Below are positions 47,577 through 59,951 of a stretch of DNA of 64,000 nt, one piece after another; positions within the stretch are counted from its first letter, which is position 1, and each line of letters starts with the position of its first letter. The notes beneath the pieces are model-generated. The model did no database searches, was not told the DNA's origin, and saw only the letters and a program-made list of their open reading frames with translations. The stretch is taken from positions 1,054,001-1,118,000 of the forward strand of contig JALBUN010000047.1 of the NCBI GenBank assembly GCA_025174535.1, given 5' to 3'. Made by a program: the position numbers and the translations under genes. The DNA is from Cantharellus purpuraceus (taxonomy: Eukaryota; Basidiomycota; Agaricomycetes; Cantharellales; Hydnaceae).

Positions 47577-47766
47577 CGTGTACCAATATCACCGGCAGTG
47601 TTGCTCAAGTACAATTAGTGCGGGGGATGTATTCACATGGTCTGGTCTCTATCTTGCGCTGGAAGCAAGACATGGCTCATGGCGTTGAAAAAGCGTAAAC
47701 CATTACACGATACCCTCGATCGCAACATGAGTGTGCCGGAAGCAGGTCAACAGGGGACCAGGGACA

Positions 47767-47803
47767 TGACGTCAGGCTTGGTGTGGTAGATAGTGTATAT
47801 AAA
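47767..47803 (+). promoter_or_regulatory. Metallothionein promoter: CRE-like palindrome and TATA box
   Basis: A perfect TGACGTCA (47767-47774), the ATF/CREB/bZIP site, lies about 22 bp upstream of a TATA box (tatataaa, 47796-47803). The TATA box lies 61 bp upstream of the metallothionein ATG. The arrangement fits a stress-inducible promoter; binding is inferred. Confidence 0.55.
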
Positions 47804-47864
47804 TCCAAGTCCATTGATATATCTTAGCCAGAACCGCCACTCACTATACACTTTCAAAAATACG

Positions 47865-48157
47865 ATGTGTAACTGCGAGAAAATCAACAACTGCCAGTTC
47901 GTTTAGGTCTGTTGTCTTGCTATGTTATGTGCGTGCTAATATGATGGGGATATATAGGTGCGCCACTGCCGGAAACACGTGTAGCTGTACCAAAGGGAGT
48001 TGCACATGCAAGGGCTGCGTAAACGCTGCGCATAGCAAGGACGTGAGCGGCCACTATTTGCACTTTTCAATTTGCAGCTTCTGATGCTGTTGCCTGGCAG
48101 TGCTCGTGCAAAGGAAGTGGATCTGGCTGCGACTGCCAGAGTGGCTGTAAATGTTGA
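47865..48157 (+). CDS. Metallothionein-like protein, 15 Cys in 57 residues
   Basis: Small Cys-rich metal chelator expected to bind Cu, Zn or Cd in the cytosol. Exons 47865-47896, 47958-48042 and 48101-48157 give 57 aa in phase. Cysteines come as CxC pairs: MCNCEKINNCQC, TCSC, SCTCKGC, then after a Cys-free spacer (VNAAHSKD) CSC, GCDC and GCKC at the very end. There are 15 Cys and no aromatic residue. The two Cys-rich halves separated by a linker suggest two metal clusters. It is longer than the classical roughly 25-residue Agaricus/Neurospora copper metallothioneins. The second acceptor (48100) was chosen because it alone keeps the frame to the CKC end. The start lies just downstream of a TATA box. 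Confidence 0.85.
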
Positions 48158-50650
48158 AAAGGAGTAAAGTGTATCAGACGTGTACGATTATCAGTGTAAA
48201 TGGGTGAATTTGTCCCACTATACCGCATAGTATAGTCGCTAGGCAGATTTTCACTTCCATTATTTCTCTATAAACGAGAGGATTGAAGATTGGTCCTGTA
48301 CTTTGTGGAAGTGAATTCCGGGGAAGGATTTTAACCTGGGAGTTGAGGCTGCCTTGAGCGGCATAAACCAGGCTATCGGCCCCTATAAGTACTCGTGTGA
48401 TAGCTATGGCAAGTACTTGTCGGTGCTGCACTAGATTAAATCATTTCATAACGACACTGACCGCCAGGAAGCAAGTCTCGGAATATCTGTTCTTCGTGTC
48501 ATTTTCAATGTCTCTTTACCGGTTTCATTATTCTTCGGCCCCTAAGCTCGCGGCAGCCATTCATTCCTTAAAGTCAAAGTGACTATCACAGGCTGCAACG
48601 CGGAATACCAAGCAGCGTAAGAACTACGCTTTGGAATTAGCGATTCTGAGTAGGTCCGCACTTGCAAGAGTGGTTGCTGGAAGTTGGCCCCGCTGAGGTG
48701 TGCCACAGCATGTATGTGCTAGATCGAGTTGTGCCCCCCACCCAGGAATAAGCTTGGACTCCTACACAGATAGTCAGAACATAGATGCTGTGGCCGAGGT
48801 TGTGGCCCTCACGCCAGTGACTTCTAGGACAATCCATCGAGAACGGGCTCTTCAAAATTTGCCTTTGTCTTGCTCTCGCCAATTGTTATACTGAATGTGC
48901 CACTTCTTTTCGCCTTCGTCGGGATCTGCGCAATTCTTGCATCACGCTCCCATCTCTTTGGAATCTTAAGCTTTGTGTTCTGGCAAGTAACTTCGGCTGC
49001 CCTCGCTACGGCGACGCTCGCCATTGACTCTCATTTGGGAGACGAAAAACCGTGTGGACCAAGTGGCTAGCACTGATGGTGATATGGTGGTTGGAAAATG
49101 TGCCGCGGCGTGGACGATTCTTGTTGCAAGGGTGCGAATCTGGACCTGCCTTGTCTGGTCTATTGCTCTCATACGGTCGAAGATTTGACTGGTGAGTTTC
49201 CGTAGGGGTCCTGGAAGCTGATAGTTTACCCAACGTGTGTAAGAGAAGAGAAACTAAATACCCAAGCACCTGCAATGAAACGTTTTAGATGGTCATCACC
49301 CACATCTTGCCTGTTATCTCGTCATCCAGCACTTCACACTTTCCGTTCTATTCGTGCGAACTTAATTATCAAGTTACACCAGGCGGCATACTTATAATCA
49401 TGCGCTTTGATCTAGTGCCATCCACAGTTACAGTGATCGATTGAGTGGATCGTGATCTGACACGGATTGTGAGGATGTACGCATCTGTACGCACTGCCAC
49501 GAGAGGTGAGACCTTTTGATATGCTATGGAAGAATATTGGTGTTAGTACAAGATCTACCATACACGCCTTAACCTTCAACGGACTTGGATTGTGCTAGGC
49601 TCATAAAGTGGGGTCATATTAAGGTGAAGTATTATTTGGCCTGTGATTTTCCCCATGAGTATCGCGGGCCCGGCGAGAACGCCTCAGCAGACCCGGTCAG
49701 TGGGTCGGGCGACCATGTCCCCCCCAACGTCATCCCTGAGGACGGGGAGAATCGACCTCAAGAACCACATGTTTAGTAGTTGATCGCAACCTCGGCATCG
49801 CCACTTTGACAAGAGATCGTTTGATAGCGTGTTCAAAGCATTTATACCGAACATCTAACTGTTGAATTATGAGCTTCCATATAAGGCAATGGGACGGTCT
49901 GGTGACATTGAGTGTCAGTGCAGTCGACGAGCCTTTGGAGAGAAACAATTGGACAACGGTTCAACGCTCGGGATCTGTAGGACGAGTTCAGGGTCGCCTA
50001 TAGATAGACGGCAAAAAAGCATGGACCTACGCCAGTCAATAGTTCATTCAGCAATGTGATGGAGAGTGGACATATCAGGAAGCACTGGATAGGCGTCATG
50101 GGCGGAGGGAGATGTGTATAGAGTTGGAGACGCCTTTGAGAATATGGACGGTGAGGAAGGCCGGAGGTGAGATGGAGATCTATGGGTGGCCCGTGCACGT
50201 TGGCAGGGATCAACGGAGGCATAGTTACTAGTTTAGCGCACGCTAAGATAGAGTAGTTAGTACCCCCTGTTCCTCCTCTTCTTCTTCAACCTACCCGTCC
50301 CTCGTTGTCTCTACCCTTTTTCATTTCAACTTTGGGCGAGTTGTTGGTTCTGCAAGAGTATTCTCCTCTTATACCTGCCCACCAAGCAGCCCCTTGTTTC
50401 CCTCGTTTGTGCGTGTCCGTTTTTTCGCTCACCACAATCCCCCACACTCTTTTGCTAGAGTCAAGCTGTCCGACTCCCTCTCCTAACCCTCCCATATCCA
50501 CGCCTGGTTTTGTCTTTCTGACTTGACCTTTTTTTCCTCTTTTTATTCCGCTTTTTCGATTCTTTTCCGCCGTCGCCGCACTTTTCATCCATCCCACTCC
50601 GCTCCCTACAATTCTCTCTTTTCCCAATATCTAATCTTGCCTCCCACGCG
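48158..50650. other. Long intergenic region with one hydrophobic ORF
   Basis: 2.5 kb without a supported gene. A plus-strand frame at 48870-49070 (66 codons) contains two hydrophobic spans (VILNVPLLFAFVGICAILA and IL-rich FGILSFVFWQVTSAALATAT). It could be an exon of a small membrane protein, but I find no partner exons. 50230-50640 is pyrimidine-rich and is probably the long 5' UTR/promoter of the RRM gene. Confidence 0.4.
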
Positions 50651-52943
50651 ATGGACGACTCGCAGCAAGTCCTTACTGCTCAGTATCCCGGCTACGGGTT
50701 TGAACTCGACATGATGAAGGTAGACACTCTGCTTCGCTGTCACTTGTTCCTCCATTCATCTCTCTCATCAGCGTTCAATGGATCAAGTCGGAGGTCCCGA
50801 ATCCGTCAAGAAGCCTCGCTGGTCAACGGATGGCAATGCTGCAGCCGCCCTGTCTAGTGCCGCTGCGTCTGCTGCCGCTCGTAATAATGCTTCCTTCGAA
50901 AACTACGGTTATGGCAACAACTCCTTTAACCACCAAAACATACTCGCTCAGCAGGCGCAAGCACAAGCACAGCAGCTGTATGCGACTCCTCTCAATTCTA
51001 ATGGTGCCAGCAACGGGCAGAGCTCGGCCTCCCAGATAAGCCCGAACACTGCCGCCGCCTTTGCCCAGCAGCAGGCTCAGAATGGGAACCCACCACAGTC
51101 ACCTTTTGTTGGAAACGGCAACAATGCAGCGTACGCTATGAACAACTTCGGCTATGGTATGGGTGGTATGATGAGTGTTCCGGGCATGGGTATGCTGGGT
51201 GGTTTCCCGTACAGCCCTCAGATCGGGACATTCCAACAGGTTTGTCTATACATAATATAGGTGTCCGTCTAATGACTCGTGTATGCAGCAGCAAAGTCGC
51301 CCCGGCGCGTTGAACATCTCGGCTGCTCAGGCAGCATACTCCCCTGCTGCAGCTGCAGCTGCAGCCGCGGCTGTCAATAATCAAACCGGACGAACTGTCT
51401 ATGTTGGCAACCTCCCTGCTGATGCCTCGGTCGACGAGCTGCTTAATCTTGTTCGTTTTGGTCCTCTCGAGTCCGTTCGGGTTCTTCCGGAAAAGTCGTG
51501 TGTGTTTATCTCTTTCCTCGACGGCTCGACTGCCGCCGCCTTCCATGCCGACGCCACTGTTAAGAAGCTCTCCCTTCACGGTCAGGAACTCAAGATTGGA
51601 TGGGGAAAGGCTAGTCCTGTTCCTAGTCAGGTCATGCTCAGTATTACTCAGAGCAACGCTTCTCGCAACGTCTATCTCGGTGGTCTAGACGAGGGTATGA
51701 CGGAGGAACAGCTCCGAGATGATCTGTCTCGATTTGGCTTGATCGATCAAGTCAAGATAGTTAGGGACAAAAACATTGGTTTTGTCCACTTTCTGAGCAT
51801 TTCCACTGCGACCAAAGTTTGTAGACATCTCTTAGTCGCCATCCACCGCTTATCTTCTGAATAGGTTGTTGCGACTCTCCCTACAGAACCCGCATGGGCG
51901 GGCAAGCGTGTTAATTATGGAAAAGATCGCTGTGCGTACGTTCCCAAGTCTCAGCAAGCGGCGGCGGCGGCTGCCCAAGTTGCCGCAGCACAATCCCTCG
52001 TTGCACAATCAGCGGCGGCTTCTTTGCAAAGTTTCCCGCACTCGCCATTTTCCCCATATCCCGAAATGCCGGCCACCCCCGCGGGCGCCGCAATGCTTGC
52101 TAGTATGGCAGCGGCCGGAGGCACTGGGCTCAATAGAACTGTTTATCTCGGAAACATTCACCCTGAAACATCGACCGAGGATCTATGTAACGCTATTAGG
52201 GGGGGTGTGCTTCAGAGCATTAGATTCATGCCTGACAAGCATATCGCGGTAAGTGCAATTGATACGGTGCTGCAACTGGTATATTTACCTGCACTCTAGT
52301 TCGTGACATTCATTGACCCTACTGCGGCGTTTACATTTTATCAAGTTGCATCCTACCAAGGCCTCACTTTGAACAACCGCCGTCTCAAGATCGGGTGGGG
52401 AAAGAATTCTGGTCCTCTCACACCTGCGCTCGCTCTAGCGGTGCATTCTGGAGCCACTCGAAATGTTTACATTGGCAATGTTGAGGATTTTGATACTTTC
52501 AGTGATGAGAAACTTCGGCGCGATTTCGGGGAGTACGGGGATATTGAGCTCATTAATTTTTTGAAGGAAAAGTGAGTGGGGCGTGCGATCATATCGTCGG
52601 GCACTTAGCGGTCCTTCTTCTCAGGAATTGCGCCTTCGTCAACTTCACTAACATTTCAAACGCGATTAAGGCCATTGACAGTGTGAAGAATAAGCCCGAC
52701 TACGCTAATCTGCGCATTGCGCATGGTAAAGATCGCTGCGCTAACCCACCGCGATCTGGCCCGCAAGGTGGATCAGGGGGCGTACGCCGAGTTTCTGGCA
52801 ACAGTACCAATGCACCCATTGGTGACGGGGAAGGAGAGAAGATTGAGCTCAGTGTCGAAGACGAGGAAGCGCTCGCAGAGCATATCTTGGAAACTCAGGG
52901 TATGACTGCTGGTGACTCGGTCAATGAAGTCCTCCAGGAGTAA
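50651..52943 (+). CDS. Four-RRM RNA-binding protein, Nrd1/Msa2-like
   Basis: Predicted mRNA-binding regulator related to fission yeast Nrd1/Msa2, which acts in differentiation and cytokinesis. Exons 50651-50719, 50772-51239, 51289-51816, 51865-52248, 52300-52571 and 52625-52943 give 679 aa. An N-terminal Gln/Ala/Asn-rich disordered region ([15 protein letters not shown]) precedes four RRMs. Their RNP2 motifs are [24 protein letters not shown] and [11 protein letters not shown]1-like strands are [25 protein letters not shown] and [13 protein letters not shown] sequence follows RRM1 and RRM3, and GKDRC follows RRM2 and RRM4, which is characteristic of this family. The C-terminal tail is acidic. 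The 5' UTR is probably long and pyrimidine-rich. Confidence 0.93.
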
Positions 52944-54193
52944 CCAGCAATTCCATGATTGTCTATGGTTGTCGACACGCCTGTTTCGTCTCTCTGTGTC
53001 TGCAAATGAAATACCCTCGGTGATATACGCTCTGACTCGACGATCCCCATTGCACATAACGGTCCTCACTCCAGCCTTTTTCTTTGAAGTTGACGTAAAA
53101 CAAACAAAAATCTCCAAATTCGTTCGGTGGATGGAGGACAAAGCTTGGCACGGGCCGTTACGCGTGCATCAATCCTGACTGTGGGGTGTCGATCTCCACT
53201 TGTCCCCTTGTACGCGTCGGACTTGGGCTATTGGTTGAGTCTGATTTTATTCGAAGTCTACATTCTCCCTCGTATGTCTTTTCTTCTTTCTTCTCTTTGC
53301 TTGGACTTTTTATTCCGATGCGTATTACCATTCGCTTCGTTTTCTCTGGTATCCCTTTTCCCCCTTCCCTATGCCCTCATTAAACTACCATCCATCCGAA
53401 TCCCATCCGTGCCTCCAATACCGGAACTACTTCCGCTGTCACTCCAATCCCGTCGTGATGATGTGCCCGTCCCGCTCGTTATGTTTCATTACCTAATTAA
53501 CCCTGTGAAGTAGCAGCACGACATGTCACTCTTGGTGATTGCCTGTGAGTTGGAGCAAGGTGCGTTGAGCTCGCTGAGTGTTCAACCCGAAAGAACTGCG
53601 CTTGTTTGCACTTGGAGATGGTTCAAATGCCGTGCACCATGCTTTGAATGTCAAATCCTGTATAGTAGGTGAACAGTAATGGCGCTCAGGCGACATATGC
53701 ATGTATGCATACGAACTATCATAAAGGCAGACTATGCTGAGTGTGTGCTGGTCTATTCAATACTAGACTACCATTATGAAATATTTAGCTGGCAATCATG
53801 CTAGCCAGAACAGTTTAACACAGTGAAGCTAATGGGATAGATGTCAAGATTCCTACAAGGAGCCAGGCAAATAGGCATGGATACTGGAGATGCAGGATAA
53901 GCAGAGCATGTGGATCAGACATATAGTGGATCAGACAATAGTTATCTGACTCATAAAATTGAGGTCCACCCCAAGTCCATCTGCTCTATTATTAGAATAG
54001 TCAACTTGTATAAAAGGCAGGTTGTAAGTACCCAAGGTACTTGCTTACTATAGTATGTAAGTATAATTGATATATGCAGCATTCCCTTAAGGAATGTTGT
54101 CCTCTTGGTAGATGTATGTGCCCATAGGGTGCACATGTATAGTTATTATGTAAGCCAGTGGGTCCACTTATAGTAGCTAGAACTTAGTTAACT
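52944..54193. other. 3' flank and intergenic region
   Basis: 1.25 kb between the RRM gene and the retroelement block. T-rich sequence at 53260-53400 may be UTR. The short frames on both strands have no motif. Confidence 0.4.
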
Positions 54194-54717
54194 TGTTACG
54201 CACTAGGTCTAATTGGGGGTCAGAGATTGGGTCAGAAATTGGGTTGGAGGTTGGGTTGGAGTCGGAGAGGGAGTTGGGGTACGTCATGGGGGTCGGAACA
54301 GACTTGGCTTCAGCTTATGTGCTGCACCCTCACTAATACTGGTGTCTGAGATTTTGGAGATGGAGTACGACTTAGATAGTTAGGATTGGACTTAGGAACT
54401 AGGTGTGATTTGATATTTGAACTGGGGATGAAGTCCCCAGTCAGACAGCTTAAATACATATTTGAATTACTCCGGTGATGGGTCTCTGAGGCTGACGGCC
54501 TTACATGAGTATGTCTGAGTCTGACGGGGACGGATGTCCAGGTTCCTATGGTGATGCTGATGCATCAATTGGAACCGGAGACGGATGGGCAAGATTCGGC
54601 GGTGACAATTGGACAGATAAATGGAGATGTGATGGTTTCCAAATGGAGTATATATTTCATATGTGTGGGGATCTGAGTGGATCGGATGGGGATCTGGGCA
54701 TTAATGAATATAGTCAT
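54194..54717 (-). mobile_element. 3' LTR of the minus-strand Ty3/gypsy element
   Basis: Reverse copy of the family LTR, from TGTTACGCACTAGG to ATAGTCAT. The last bases of the canonical LTR end (AACA) are missing at 54717, where the sequence passes directly into reverse-transcriptase coding sequence. This marks an internal deletion of the element. The 5' flank (taact) has no partner on the other side. Confidence 0.8.
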
Positions 54718-54833
54718 GAGGACAGTAACATCGAGGAGGTTGGCAAAGGTATCATTCATGAACCTCTGGAAGGCAGCTGGAGCATTGGTTAGTCCAAAGG
54801 GCATGACACACCATTCAAAAGATCCATATTGAG

Positions 54834-55632
54834 TGTTATGCACTAGGTCCAATTGGGGGTTGGAGGTTGGGTTGGAGGTTGGGTTGGAGGTTGGGTTGGA
54901 GGTTGGGTTGGAGGTTGGGTTGGAGGTTGGGTTGGAGGTTGGGTTGGAGGTTGGGTTGGAGGTTGGAGGTTGGGTTGGAGGTTGGGTTGGAGGTTGGGTT
55001 GGAGGTTGGGTTGGAGGTTGGGTTGGAGGTTGGGTTGGAGGTTGGGTTGGAGGTTGGGTTGGAGGTTGGGTTGGAGGTTGGGTTGGAGGTTGGGTTGGAG
55101 GTTGGGTTGGAGGTTGGGTTGGAGGTTGGGTTGGAGGTTGGGTTGGAGGTTGGGTTGGAGTCGGAGTGGGAATCGGGGTGCGTCGTGGGGGTCAGAACGG
55201 ACTTGGCTTCAGCTTATGTGCTGCGCTCTCACTAATACCGGTGTCTGAGATTTTGGAGATGGAGTATGACTTAGATAGTTAGGATTGGACTTGGGAACTA
55301 GGCGTGATTCAATATTTGAACTGGGGAATGAAGTCCCCAGTCGGACAGCTTAAATACATATTTGAAATCTAATAATAATTACTCTGGTGATGGGTCTCCG
55401 AGGCCGATGGCCTTACATGAGTATGTCCGAGTCCAATGGGGACAGATGTCTGGGTTCCTATGGTGATGCTGATGCATCAATCGGAACCAGAGATGGATGG
55501 GTGAGATTGGTGGTGACAATCGGACAGATAAATGGAGACATGATGGTTTCCAAATGGAGTATAGATTTCATATGTGCGGGGATCTGAGTGGATCGGATGG
55601 GGATCTGGGCATTAATGAATATAGTCATAACA
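54834..55632 (-). mobile_element. Solo LTR nested in RT, with 5-bp target duplication
   Basis: Reverse LTR copy bounded by TGTTATG and CATAACA. It is flanked by ttgag (54829-54833) and tagag (55633-55637), a 5-bp duplication with one mismatch. Removing it and one copy of the flank restores the RT reading around the YGSFEW motif. The LTR is 799 bp instead of about 515 bp because of an internal 12-bp repeat expansion. Confidence 0.85.
54859..55160. repeat. 12-bp minisatellite inside an LTR, about 25 copies
   Basis: Unit ggttggaggttg repeated almost perfectly, with one irregular unit near 54961. Other LTR copies (1670-1700, 54225-54265, 58010-58045) hold only a few degenerate units, so this copy has expanded. 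The G-rich strand could form G-quadruplexes. Confidence 0.9.
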
Positions 55633-57535
55633 TAGAGTGCAGAAAGTCGTTTTCCACTCATCACCTTCTCGGATGTGGACTAGATGGTAGGCATGTTGGA
55701 GATCTATTTTGGAATAGATCTTAGCCTTTTGCAGGCTCTTGAGTAGGTCTGTGGTGCAGGGTATTGGGTATTGGTCTTTCTTAGTGATCTTGTTGAGTCC
55801 ACAGAAGTTGATGCATAAATGGAGTGATCCGTCCTTTTTGCAGACAAATAAGACCGGAGCTCCATGGGGGGATAAGGATGGGTGGATGAAGCCCATGGCC
55901 AAGTTCTCATCTATGAATGTCCAGAGAGCCAGTAGCTCTTTTTGGGATAGCGAGTAGATAGGGCCAAGTGGAGGGGTGGAGTTGTCATCCAACTCAATCT
56001 TGAGATCATATGGTTGGTGTTCCGCTAGGGAGTCAGCTTTAGACTTGCTGAACACATTGGTGAACTTGTGATACTCCTTAGGAACCATAGTTAGGTCCGG
56101 TGGAGTTGATTGAGCAGAACGGGCGGTGAGGAGCATTGGATTGGAGAGATGAACCTGGAACGTTTGTGAGCCATCCAGTTTGCTTAGTCTGGCAAAGACC
56201 ATAGTGTCCACCATTGATATAGACAGAGGGGTAGATGGAGTATCTATCAGAGTGGAGTCAGCGGAGGTGGAAGATAATTTCACACCTAAAGTTGCTGGTG
56301 ACATCGGGGATGACACAGCCTGTACTGGAGAATGGAATGTGATATGGCCCAATGCCCAGTCAATCAACGGATTGTAGCGGGTGAGCCAATTATGTCCAAG
56401 AACCACAGAACAGCTGGAGTCAAGCAGAGTAACATAGAATGTAAGGTTCTGGATTTCTCCAACAGAAAAACGGATAGACAGATCTATAGCTCGTGAAATA
56501 ACAGCATTAGTAGTGCCATCAAATAATCGGAGTGATATTGGAGTTATGGTGTATGTATGGAGTTTATGTAAATTGGAAAAAGAGGAATCAAGGAAACAGT
56601 GAGTAGAACTGGAGTCAATTAATGCTTGGATAGCGGTATTGGGAATGGAGTTGGAGTAGATGAGGAGGGTAAGATAGTTGGAGTGGGAAAGAGTGGATGC
56701 GTTCAGGCAGACTTCCTTTGTCGTACAGGGAGTACCAATGCAGCCCTCAGCCTGTACGGAGGCTAGAGGACTGCTTGATATTTTTTTAGGTCCATCGCCT
56801 TGGCGTCAGACTTGTCTGTCATGGCATTGGTGGCATGGCCCTTTGCCTTTGCTGCAGACGAGGTTGCCTTGTGGCAATCCTTGGCTTGGTTGCCAGGTTT
56901 TCCACAGAACAGACAGAGGTTGTTGTCCATGCGGCACTGGTGTTCCTGCTGGGTAAGTTTTCCATCTTTTCCCAGCTTGGTGGAGAGGTCTGGAGTGCTC
57001 TTACAAGCTCTGGAGTTATTGCCAGTGCTGGAGTTGTTCTGACCGGAACCAGAAGCAGCAGTGTTACCAGTGTTTGACTTCTGGCCTGAGTTGGGGGTGG
57101 TCTTCTTATTGGACCCCTTGTTGGACTTTGGGGTCTTGTCTGACGATTTGTCCAATTTGTTGTTAGCTGAATTTTCACAGGAGACCTCGGATTGACGTTC
57201 CCAATAACAGGTGTCAATGGATTGGGTGAGCTTACGAAGGTTAACCAAAGTATCTGGCTTACTGATGTGTGATATCTCGTCCTTGATGCGGGATGGGAGA
57301 CCAACGTAAAATTGGCATCGGAGTGTGGCGTTGCCCCATTGGACTTTTGGGGCTAGCTGCTGGAAACTCACAATGTTTTTGTGATTTTGTGATTTTCCTT
57401 CATCCAAAGTCAATTGAGTTCATTCTTGGCATCAGCCTTGGGGTTGTAAGGACCGAAATTGGTCCAAAGTTCAGAGATGAAGTCGGAGTAGTTTTCTGAC
57501 CATATCAGGTCATTGGAGTCGTCCATGAGCGCTGG

Positions 57536-58075
57536 TGTTATGACTATATTCATTAATGCCCAGATCCCCATCCGATCCACCCAGATCCCTGTGCATATGA
57601 AATCTATACTCCATTTGGAAACCATCACGTCTCCATTTACCTGTCCGATTGTCACTGCCGATTCTGCCCATCCGTCTCCGGTTCCAATTGATGCATCAGC
57701 ATCACCATAGGAACCTGGACATCCGTCCCCATCAGACTCAGACATACTCATGTAAGGCTGTCGGCCTCGGAGACCCATCACCAGAGTAATTATTATTAGA
57801 TTTCAAATATGTATTTAAGTTGCCTGACTGGGGACTTCATTCCCCAGTTCGAATATTGAATCACACCTAGTTCCTAAGTCCAATCCTAACTATCTAAGTC
57901 ATACTCTGTCTCCGAAATCTCGGACACCGGTATTAGTGAGGGTGCAGCACATAAGCTGAAGCCAAGTCTGTTCTGACCCCCATGACATACCCTGACTCCA
58001 ACTCCAACTCTGACCAAACCTCCAACCCAACCTCCAACCCAATCTCTGACCTCCAATCGGACCTAGTGCGTAACA
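57536..58075 (+). mobile_element. LTR copy, forward orientation
   Basis: TGTTATGACTATATTC to CTAGTGCGTAACA, about 540 bp, opposite in orientation to the adjoining minus-strand gag. The flanks gctgg and gcata do not match. It is thus not a clean solo insertion; recombination or a second element is implied. Confidence 0.8.
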
Positions 58076-58335
58076 GCATATTCAAACTGCCATACTCACT
58101 CCTACCGATGCCATGATCCACCGCCAATTCCAAACATGCACGAACCGTTGAGGTGCCCGCTCCCAGCATTGACACCATCCCTGAGGTCGTTGAACAACCG
58201 ATGGACCACATTGAGGCCGTCAATGAAGAAGATGACACTCTGCCCTCTCCAAATCTGGCGCAAGCCATCTCCCTGCTCGCCAGCAGCATCTGTACCCCAC
58301 AAGCCTGTTTTGGAACCCGCAAAATTATGGTGTTA
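58076..58335 (+). pseudogene. Possible gag N-terminal fragment
   Basis: One frame reads VPAPSIDTIPEVVEQPMDHI then NEEDDTLPSPNLAQAISLLA, which resembles the acidic, Pro-rich N-terminus of fungal Ty3/gypsy gag. A TGA lies upstream in frame and the similarity stops near 58330. Assignment rests on composition and position. Confidence 0.35.
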
Positions 58336-59785
58336 GGGCAAACTCTAAATCACCACAATTCCGTGAATGAACAGCTGAGAAGAATATCAAACCCTGCTGC
58401 AGCACAACTCCAGAAACGATTTAACGTTTGTACTTTGGTTACAATCCTTTGTATTGGTCAATGCAGACTATACGCAGAAAGGTAATACGTTTCTTAGCAG
58501 CAAGAAATGAATAAGACTTCCAGAGTCTAGAGTTTACGGACGCTTAGGGGTCCAGATATTCCAAAAAGAGGGGAATGCACTTAGAGGCTAAAGGAAGTAG
58601 GTGGATGAATCCAACCGTCCAACCAGTGGCACTCAGAAGCGGGTAACAGCAATGTGTGAAGTAGTCTAGCAACTGCTTCACACGAGTTCAAGCTTCTAAT
58701 GCTCTGCAAAGGCAGTACACACTAGTTACTTAAACAAGAGCACTAATGGCAGGACTATCGACAGACAATCTCACCCTGTAGATTCGTAGTCACGTGAGGC
58801 AGATACTACACTCACGCCCAAAGCAGGAATATCACTACCTTGAGTGCAATCAAGTACAGTTACACAACTGTAAAAGATCCTTGAACTGGTAATCAACAGT
58901 TACTGAGATAGAGGATGACACTGTATGTCACTCTAGTCACACTGGTGTGCAGAAGATGGGTAGAATATGATGATATGTTATTCTTTCAGAGGCAGAATGG
59001 CCTCCTTATATATTGTATTTACAGGGGCTGACTAATGCTTCTGGAATATTCTACCTATTAATAGATGGAAACTACTGGAAGGTTGTGGAAGGTGGAAGAA
59101 AGGGGTAGAATATTCCAAGCCAATCACAGGATCTGATCACAGCACTAACACTGATCAGGAGCTGAATAATGGTTCTGGAAAGTTCTATCTAATAATAGAA
59201 GGAAACAGCTAGAATGTTATGGAAAGGGGTAGAATATTCCAAGGCAATCACCTGATTTGATCACCCATCAGCTGATCTGATCCCTGAGCTAGGCACTGAT
59301 CAGGCAAAAAGAAGGGTGTCCACCCTGTTTTCTGCACTGGTTTGGACAGCCATGGATAGCCACATGTCATGTGATGATCTCCACGGAAAATAGTGCCCTG
59401 AGAGGCTGTGGTTGTTAAGTTACAGAATATTTATTGATCAGAGACATCTGAGCTTGAATTGAGGCCAAATGCCTGGTCCAAAAAGGGGAGAGCCGGCTGT
59501 GTGAAGGTTTGTGGGCGCCTATGGGTCCACAACTGTAGCACAGCAGAAATAAATGATTCTGGGCCGAGTTCTGCATGGAATATTCCCAGAAAAATATGGA
59601 AAAATAGAGAATATTTGAATAAGTCCATTCCAGGTACAAGCATCAAATATATGCTGATATTTAGGAATGGAAAAGCAAAGAATAGCACATTGGTGCTGCA
59701 TAAATGGAATTTGATAGGGAAAAGGTGATTCCCATACAAAGCCCCTAAGTCCCGGACCGAGAACCTGACCCATTTGATGACTCCG
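58336..59785. other. Unassigned 1.45 kb inside the retroelement block
   Basis: Starts tgttagggcaaactc within the gag-like fragment and ends before gag resumes. It is AT-rich, with repeated pieces such as tagaatattcc (around 59040-59240), and has no coding signal. It may be an LTR or MITE of another family, but I could not find matching ends. Confidence 0.35.
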
Positions 59786-59951
59786 ATCTGTGAAAGCTCC
59801 AGCCATTCTTGGTGCAATGCCAGCTGAATTTCCACAACCGCCCCGATGTGTTCACATCTGATTGGGTGAAGGTCACCTTCACCATGTTCTATCTCAAGGG
59901 GACCGCACTGGACTACTTCGAGCCAGCGCTCATGGATGACTCCGATGACCT

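Larger units (their letters stand above)
54718..57535 (-). mobile_element. Degenerate Ty3/gypsy element, minus strand (gag, protease, partial RT)
   Basis: Read on the minus strand. Gag remnant (57535-56763): DLIWSENYSDFISELWTNFG, QFYVGLPSRIKDEI, zinc knuckle CLFCGKPGNQAKDCH. Then an A7 junction (56787-56781) and pol in the -1 frame: protease ALIDSSSTHCFLDSS, VVLGHNWLTRYNPLIDWALG, RT segments LSPHGAPVLFVCKKDGSLHL, FCGLNKITKKDQYPIP, KIYSKIDLQHAYHLV. A solo LTR (54834-55632) interrupts RT. Beyond it lies [20 protein letters not shown], then a deletion into the LTR at 54717. The YLDD box, RNase H and integrase are absent, and gag has an in-frame stop (KNELN then stop). It cannot be autonomous. 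Confidence 0.85.

Noticed and set aside
54505..54792. Recurring frames starting near MSMSESDGDGCPGSYGDADA at several places
   Set aside because: They lie within LTR copies in both orientations (also near 1445, 55387 and 57781) and are simply the same non-coding LTR read repeatedly.
54833..55282. Gly/Trp/Val and Leu/Glu repeat frames over the 12-bp minisatellite
   Set aside because: They are frames opened by a 12-bp tandem repeat inside an LTR. The flanks are LTR sequence, not genes.
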